Source: Granulosicoccus sp965367215 (GTDB lineage Bacteria; Pseudomonadota; Gammaproteobacteria; Granulosicoccales; Granulosicoccaceae). Taken from it: a DNA stretch of 18,282 nt. The notes under the pieces are model-generated. The model saw nothing but the letters and a program-made list of their open reading frames with translations. It did not search any database and was not told the origin of the DNA. A program made the position numbers and the translations under genes. The stretch lies in assembly GCA_965367215.1 (NCBI GenBank), contig CBDUIJ010000083.1, positions 1 to 18,282 of the forward strand. Reading direction: 5' to 3'. Below, piece by piece: positions 14,216 through 18,282 of this stretch. The stretch's first letter is position 1, and each line of letters opens with the position of its first letter.

Positions 14216-15360
14216 AAATCACAGCACTGAAAACCTATCTGGTAGCGCCACGCTGGCTGTTTCTGAAAATCGAGACAGACGAGGGATTGTCAGGCTGGGG
14301 CGAGCCGGTACTCGAAGGCCATGCGCAGACCCTGGCAGCCAAGATCGAAGAGCTTGAAGATTTCCTGATCGGCCGCGATCCGCTGAATATCGAGGATACC
14401 TGGCAGATGTTGTATCGCAATGGATGCTACCGCGGCGGCCCGGTGCTGATGAGTGCTCTGGCGGGAATCGACATGGCTCTGTGGGATATCAAGGGCAAGT
14501 ATCACGATGCACCGGTGCATGCCTTGCTGGGTGGGCCGGTACGCCACAAGATTCGTTCCTATTGCTGGATCGGAGGCGATCGCCCGGAGAACCTGGCTGA
14601 AGATGCCAATGCGCTCATGGCCAAAGGCTATGACGCCTGCAAGATGAATGTCTGCAGTGAGCTGCAGATTGTCGATCGGCATGCCGCGGTCGATGCCGTC
14701 ATCAAGCAGATGTTCGAACTGAGAGAGGCCGTCGGGCCGGGGTTCGACCTGGCTTTCGATTTTCACGGCCGTGTGCATGCGCCCATGGCGCGCATTCTGC
14801 TCAAGGAACTCGAACCCTTGCGCCCCTTGTTTGTCGAGGATGCCGTGGTCTCCGCGCAGGTGGATGCCATGGCCGATCTGTCGCGAAGCACAACCATTCC
14901 CCTGTGTATCGGCGAACGCCTGCATTCACGCTATGACTTCAAGCCTGTGTTTGAAAAGCGGGCTGCCAGCGTGATCAATCCTGACACGGCGCATGTGGGC
15001 GGCATCAGTGAAATGGTACGCATTGGTCACTGGGCCGAAGCCTACGATGTGGCCCTGGCGCCACATTGTCCATTGGGCCCGATCGCGCTGGCTGCCAGTC
15101 TGCAGGTGGATGCCGTTTGCCACAATGCCTTCATTCAGGAACAGAGTCTGGGCATTCATTACAACCAGGGGGGGGACCTCAACGATTACCTGAAAGCGGA
15201 CAGTCGATTCGAGTGCAAGGATGGCCACCTGGATATACCGACGGGGCCGGGCCTGGGGATCGAGGTGGATGAGGACTTCGTCATCGAACAGGCTTCCAGG
15301 GGACACCGATGGCGCGCACCCGTGTGGCGCCATCAGGATGGTTCCATCGCCGAGTGGTAG
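14212..15360 (+). CDS. dgoD: D-galactonate dehydratase family enzyme (enolase superfamily)
   Basis: This 382-residue enzyme is the same length as E. coli DgoD and matches it from end to end from memory (ETDEG-x2-GWGEPV, YRGGP-x-LMSA-x-AGID, APHCPLGPIALAA, GIHYN, final SIAEW). The DgoD metal ligands and catalytic residues fall at the same numbers: D183 and H185 in FDFHGRV, E209, E235 in GERL, H285, E310. It should convert an aldonate, most likely D-galactonate or a stereochemical relative, to a 2-keto-3-deoxy acid. One oddity is LFVEDAVV at 207-213 where DgoD has the usual E-E-P motif. The ATG at 14212 overlaps the epimerase stop (ATGA); an in-frame start at 14161 is rejected because it extends into that gene. 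It is the last gene of the sugar operon. Confidence 0.85.
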   Translation: MKITALKTYLVAPRWLFLKIETDEGLSGWGEPVLEGHAQTLAAKIEELEDFLIGRDPLNIEDTWQMLYRNGCYRGGPVLMSALAGIDMALWDIKGKYHDAPVHALLGGPVRHKIRSYCWIGGDRPENLAEDANALMAKGYDACKMNVCSELQIVDRHAAVDAVIKQMFELREAVGPGFDLAFDFHGRVHAPMARILLKELEPLRPLFVEDAVVSAQVDAMADLSRSTTIPLCIGERLHSRYDFKPVFEKRAASVINPDTAHVGGISEMVRIGHWAEAYDVALAPHCPLGPIALAASLQVDAVCHNAFIQEQSLGIHYNQGGDLNDYLKADSRFECKDGHLDIPTGPGLGIEVDEDFVIEQASRGHRWRAPVWRHQDGSIAEW

Positions 15361-15469
15361 TGACTGGTGGTTCGCTGTCGTTCGCGGCACGCCTTGGCCT
15401 TGTTGAAGCCAGAGCGCGCCGCTTTTTCATGCCAGGCGCTGATATCAAGCGTGATTTCCCATGGACCGC

Positions 15470-15898
15470 TCAGTCATGGGCCGGCTGCGGCTCCATGGGG
15501 AAAACCAGATCGTAAACCCAGTTGAAGCCGAACGAGTACACGAGATAGAACACTGACAATGAAGCACCCAGATTCAATGCATCCAGCAGGGAGACTTGCA
15601 GATACCAGGCAATGAAGGGCAGTAATACCAGCAACAGGCCGATTTCGAACAGTACCGAGTTGGCGATGCGCTGCCTGACTGATTTGCGTGCATGCCCTTG
15701 ACGTCGTAGTAGCGCCAGATCGAACAGGTAGTTGAAGACGTAGACCCAGAGCGTGGCAATGACCGAACCGACAATGGCGACGACGCCGATGCTCTGTAGT
15801 GGCATGTCGAACAGCAATATGCCCGTCGACACGACGATCAGAAAGCCGATGAGTTCAAAGGAAACAGCGTGACGGATGCGATCTGCGACAGTGCGCAT
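15470..15898 (-). CDS. PACE-family small-molecule efflux protein (chlorhexidine efflux transporter type)
   Basis: This 142-residue protein consists of two bacterial transmembrane pair domains, giving four membrane helices (about 11-30, 35-57, 80-100, 105-130). Each half starts with RIRHAVSFE or RIANSVLFE; the glutamate of the first half is residue 15, as in Acinetobacter AceI, where it is essential for proton-coupled transport. FNYLFD after helix 2 and FNWVYD after helix 4 are family hallmarks. AceI relatives export chlorhexidine and other biocides and, physiologically, short polyamines. GGGAG (15905-15909) lies 6 nt before the ATG. The gene is single, convergent with the dehydratase gene, and no regulator adjoins it. 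Family call is strong; substrate unknown. Confidence 0.9.
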   Translation of the reverse strand: MRTVADRIRHAVSFELIGFLIVVSTGILLFDMPLQSIGVVAIVGSVIATLWVYVFNYLFDLALLRRQGHARKSVRQRIANSVLFEIGLLLVLLPFIAWYLQVSLLDALNLGASLSVFYLVYSFGFNWVYDLVFPMEPQPAHD

Positions 15899-16256
15899 GT
15901 CATTCTCCCGATTGATACTTCGGGTCGTCCCGATGGAAAGTTGTCACAGACCCAGGTCGTCCTGGCTGGACACGCAATGATAGGGCGGATAAGCGGTGCT
16001 TTCAAGGGATCTGGACAGGCCTTTGCAGACGTCTTTCCGTGCGACACCCCCGTGCGGCACAACCTGTGCGGCACTACCCGTGCGGCACCATCGATTGCCG
16101 CTCATGATCTATATGGCTGTCTAGCTGGTCACAGAACGGTTCGGATTATCCGCCTGACGCTATCCGTTTGAGCAGTTCCACCAGACGGTTCATATCAGCA
16201 GGCTGCGCTTGTTGGTAACATCGCATCACGTATTTTCCGTCTGGAGTTCAACAACC
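15899..16256. other. intergenic region between PACE gene and Nudix gene, with short tandem repeats
   Basis: This 358-bp gap separates divergent genes and should hold both promoters. I see no convincing coding region. It contains the GTGCGGCAC repeat array (16039-16088) and a small CCAGG-TCGT-CCTGG hairpin near 15953-15966. A weak promoter candidate for the Nudix gene is TTGTTG (16209-16214) with TATTTT (16231-16236), 16 bp apart. Confidence 0.5.
16039..16088. repeat. tandem array of four GTGCGGCAC-type units
   Basis: One variant (GTGCGACAC at 16039-16047) and three exact GTGCGGCAC copies (16052-16060, 16066-16074, 16080-16088) recur every 13-14 bp. Each exact copy has GTGC/GCAC arms around a single G, so every unit is itself a small dyad. 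The array lies about 170 bp upstream of the Nudix start. Confidence 0.8.
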
Positions 16257-16841
16257 ATGACCGAGCCAGAACTGCGCTGTGTCGATTCTCGAGTCGTTTA
16301 CAGGAATCGATGGATGACGGTAAGGGAAGACCGTGTCAGACGTATCAGCGGTGAGGATGGTCTGTTCGGCATCGTGGACAAGCCGGATTTTTCTCTGATC
16401 GTGCCTTTCGATGGCGAGCGTTTCCATCTGGTGCAGCAGTATCGCTATCCGGTGGATGGTCGTTTCTGGGAGTTCCCACAGGGTTCTCTGGAAGGCGAAC
16501 CCGACGCATCGCCTGAAGAGGTGGCAACGTCAGAGCTGCAAGAGGAAACAGGCGTCATTGCGGGCAAACTCGAACCGCTTGGCAAGTTGTTTCAGGCATA
16601 CGGCTATTCCAATCAGGGTGTACATGTATTCCTTGCCACCGGATTGCAGGAAGGGGAGGCCAATCCCGAGGCGGAAGAGCATGGCATGATCAGCGGCTCG
16701 TTCACTCGCAAGGAATGCGAAGCCATGATAGACGAGGGGGCCATCGCCGATCTGGCCACTCTGGCCGCTTTCCATCTGTTTGATCGCCACGCGAGACGCT
16801 GGGGCGGTGACAACGTTGCAGGAATGCAAACAAGCTTGTGA
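16257..16841 (+). CDS. Nudix hydrolase
   Basis: This 194-residue protein has the Nudix fold with a box at about residues 76-100 (GSLEGEPDASPEEVATSELQ then EETGV). The metal-binding glutamates of the RE-U-x-EE core are present as SELQEE (E93, E96, E97), but Ser92 replaces the usual arginine and there is a two-residue longer loop after the first glycine. The preceding LVQQYRYPVDGRFWEFPQG is typical of ADP-ribose pyrophosphatase-like members, which hydrolyse nucleoside diphosphate derivatives. The ATG at 16257 has TGGAG (16242-16246) 10 nt upstream; an in-frame TTG at 16209 would add 16 residues without family support. It appears to be transcribed alone. The substrate is not predictable. Confidence 0.87.
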   Translation: MTEPELRCVDSRVVYRNRWMTVREDRVRRISGEDGLFGIVDKPDFSLIVPFDGERFHLVQQYRYPVDGRFWEFPQGSLEGEPDASPEEVATSELQEETGVIAGKLEPLGKLFQAYGYSNQGVHVFLATGLQEGEANPEAEEHGMISGSFTRKECEAMIDEGAIADLATLAAFHLFDRHARRWGGDNVAGMQTSL

Positions 16842-16885
16842 AGACTCTGTCACAAGGCTTTGAGTGAAAATCCCTGTGGTAACGT

Positions 16886-16928
16886 AGCTATGTCAGCCAT
16901 GAAGGCTGTCACTTCAATTCACATAGCT
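16886..16928 (+). promoter_or_regulatory. two-tier stem-loop in the kbp leader
   Basis: Outer arms AGCTATGT (16886-16893) and ACATAGCT (16921-16928) pair perfectly, and directly inside the left arm CAGCC (16894-16898) pairs with GGCTG (16904-16908). The structure ends 15 nt before the kbp ATG, next to the ribosome site GAGAG. It may affect translation or be the terminator of the upstream Nudix gene. Function is inferred only. Confidence 0.4.
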
Positions 16929-16943
16929 TGAGAGCCATTCACG

Positions 16944-17390
16944 ATGGGATTATTCGATTTCGCCAAAGACATGGGCAAGAAACTGTTCGATTCCGAAGAC
17001 GATGCATCGGACAAGATCAAGCAGACACTGGAGAGCGATAACCCGGGCATTGAAGGTCTGGACGTCTCCTTCGACAATGGCAAGGTTTCTCTCAGCGGCA
17101 AGGCCGCTTCAGCCGAAGCCATGGAAAAGGCCGTTCTGATGGCTGGTAATGTTCAGGGCGTGACCGATGTCGATGTGTCGGGTCTGGAAGCACCTTCGGC
17201 GGATGCGGGCGTCGTGTACTACGTCGTCCAGTCCGGCGATTCACTGTCCAAGATTGCCAAGGCCTATCTGGGCGATGCCATGGCATACCCCACCATCTTT
17301 GAAGCCAACCGGGAAGTCATCAAGGATGCCGATCTGATCTATCCGGGTCAGAAGATTCGTATCCCGGGTGGTACTGCACCAGCAGCCTGA
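16944..17390 (+). CDS. kbp: BON-LysM domain protein, Kbp/YgaU-like
   Basis: This 148-residue protein starts MGLFDFAKDMGKKLFD, as E. coli Kbp (YgaU, 149 residues) does, and has the same two domains: BON at about 21-80 (VSFDNGKVSLSGKA, GNVQGVTDVDVSG) and LysM at about 92-141 (YYVVQSGDSLSKIAKAYLG ending YPGQKIRIPGG). E. coli Kbp is a soluble potassium-binding protein induced under osmotic and stationary-phase stress. No signal peptide is present, so it is likely cytoplasmic, or exported by other means. GAGAG (16930-16934) is 9 nt before the ATG, after a leader hairpin. A VWA-domain gene follows by 27 nt in the same reading frame and may be cotranscribed. Confidence 0.9.
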   Translation: MGLFDFAKDMGKKLFDSEDDASDKIKQTLESDNPGIEGLDVSFDNGKVSLSGKAASAEAMEKAVLMAGNVQGVTDVDVSGLEAPSADAGVVYYVVQSGDSLSKIAKAYLGDAMAYPTIFEANREVIKDADLIYPGQKIRIPGGTAPAA

Positions 17391-17417
17391 TTCTTCAACA
17401 GGGCGGATAATTGTCGA

Positions 17418-18221
17418 GTGGCGGGTAGAAAGGACGATAAAAGCAGCGCAGATCGCGTCTCTACTTCGGGAAAGACGCGTGCCGGAACGCATGATGTATC
17501 CGGTTCCGGGCACTCGTCTGTACAAGGGCGCGATCACACTGAGCTCAGTTCGCGCAGCGAGGTCGATGCCTTTCTCGATGCCGTCAAACAGGCAGCGCCT
17601 GTCGCCACCGGCGACGGGCGTGGTCGACTGATCTTTTCTCTGGATGCCACTGCCAGTCGCCAGCGCACCTGGGATCGGGCCATGGCGCTGCAAAGCGACA
17701 TGTTCATCCATACGCGTGGCATCGGTTCGCTGGATGTGCAGCTGGTCTATTACCGTGGCTACGATGAGTGCCGAGCCTCGCCCTGGCTGAGCGATGCCGA
17801 CAAGGTCATTGCCATGATGCGCAAGGTCAGCTGTATGGCCGGAACCACGCAGATTGCTCGAGTATTGAAACATTCCCTGGCCGAATGCCGTTCCGAGGCC
17901 GTGCAGGCACTGGTTTTCATTGGCGATTGCGTCGAGGAAAACGTGGATGAACTGGGTAATCTGGCCGGTCAGGCGCGTTTGTTGGGTCTACCCATATTCA
18001 TCTTTCAGGAAGGGCATGAGCCCCACGCCAGTCGAGCCTTTGCGCAGATGGCAAAGCTCTCCGGTGGTGCGCATTGTCGTTTCGATCAATCATCCGCGAA
18101 GCAGCTGGGTGATCTCCTTAATGCCGTGGCCGTCTACGCTGCCGGTGGCAAGAAGGCGCTGCAACAGCTGGAGCAGCAGGGTTCGAATCAGGCGAAGACA
18201 TTGCTCGAACAGTTGTCCTGA
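17418..18221 (+). CDS. VWA-domain protein of unknown function
   Basis: This predicted 267-residue protein has a low-complexity, charged N-terminus (about 1-45, rich in S, K, R, D, G) followed by a von Willebrand factor A-like domain. The metal-ion-dependent adhesion site is DATAS (D76-x-T78-x-S80, a variant of DxSxS), with likely later ligands T143/T144 in AGTTQIA and D170 in VFIGDCVEEN. Strands RLIFSLDAT, LDVQLVYYRG and ALVFIGD fit the Rossmann-like core. No signal peptide or membrane segment is visible, so it is probably cytoplasmic. The start is a GTG with AGGGCGG (17400-17406) 11 nt upstream; no ATG lies in frame before the domain. It follows kbp by 27 nt. I recall similar proteins in other Proteobacteria but no assigned role. 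Confidence 0.75.
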   Translation: MAGRKDDKSSADRVSTSGKTRAGTHDVSGSGHSSVQGRDHTELSSRSEVDAFLDAVKQAAPVATGDGRGRLIFSLDATASRQRTWDRAMALQSDMFIHTRGIGSLDVQLVYYRGYDECRASPWLSDADKVIAMMRKVSCMAGTTQIARVLKHSLAECRSEAVQALVFIGDCVEENVDELGNLAGQARLLGLPIFIFQEGHEPHASRAFAQMAKLSGGAHCRFDQSSAKQLGDLLNAVAVYAAGGKKALQQLEQQGSNQAKTLLEQLS

Positions 18222-18240
18222 GCCACCCTCTGGCGCAGAC

Positions 18241-18280
18241 TTCTGCGTTCTGCGTTCTGCGTTCTGCGTTCTGCGTTCTG
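18241..18280. repeat. heptanucleotide tandem repeat (TTCTGCG)
   Basis: Five exact TTCTGCG copies (18241-18275) are followed by a partial sixth (TTCTG) at the right edge of the window, 19 bp after the VWA gene stop. The unit length is not a multiple of three. Whether the repeat continues or enters a gene cannot be seen. Confidence 0.9.
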
Positions 18281-18282
18281 GC

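Noticed and set aside
15458..15480. CCCATG...CATGGG hairpin at the end of the PACE gene
   Set aside because: Only 6 bp, overlaps the coding end and has no T-run; too weak to call a terminator.
16039..16088. CRISPR-like interpretation of the GTGCGGCAC array
   Set aside because: Repeats are 9 bp with 4-5 bp between them, far too short for CRISPR, and no cas gene is present.

Overview
The window looks like chromosomal DNA of a GC-rich gammaproteobacterium. The best evidence is an ABC-F gene that matches Escherichia coli YbiT along its whole length, a Kbp/YgaU-type BON-LysM protein, a DgoD-like dehydratase with E. coli residue numbering, and strong Shine-Dalgarno sites with ATGA/GTGA overlaps. 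I cannot name the genus. I see no rRNA, tRNA, CRISPR array, insertion sequence or phage gene.

Region A (1-5756) is a transport and catabolism unit. A GntR/FCD regulator, cut off by the left edge, is divergent from a five-gene operon: periplasmic binding protein, permease and ATPase of a polar amino-acid type ABC importer, a class V PLP enzyme of the VC1184 type, and a dihydropyrimidinase/hydantoinase. A perfect 18-bp palindrome (724-741) in the divergent promoter region is the likely operator. The unit probably imports and degrades a nitrogenous compound, perhaps a cyclic ureide or a derived amino acid. The substrate is unknown.

Region B (5757-7940) holds the ABC-F translation factor gene ybiT on the minus strand, facing the hydantoinase gene across a 14-bp perfect inverted repeat, followed by 367 bp of mostly noncoding DNA with a possible tiny zinc-ribbon ORF.

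Region C (7941-15360) is a sugar oxidation locus: a DgoR-like GntR/FCD regulator, a divergent short-chain dehydrogenase, then an operon for an AraF-like sugar binding protein, RbsA-type ATPase, RbsC-type permease, aldose-1-epimerase-like protein and D-galactonate dehydratase homologue. This fits uptake of an aldose, mutarotation, oxidation at C1 and dehydration to a 2-keto-3-deoxy acid. Lactonase, KDG kinase and aldolase are not in the window.

Region D (15361-18282) carries unrelated housekeeping or stress genes: a PACE-family small membrane efflux protein (minus), a Nudix hydrolase, a BON-LysM protein (kbp) and a VWA-domain protein. Short repeats occur here: a tandem array of GTGCGGCAC units in the PACE-Nudix spacer and a heptanucleotide repeat at the right edge.
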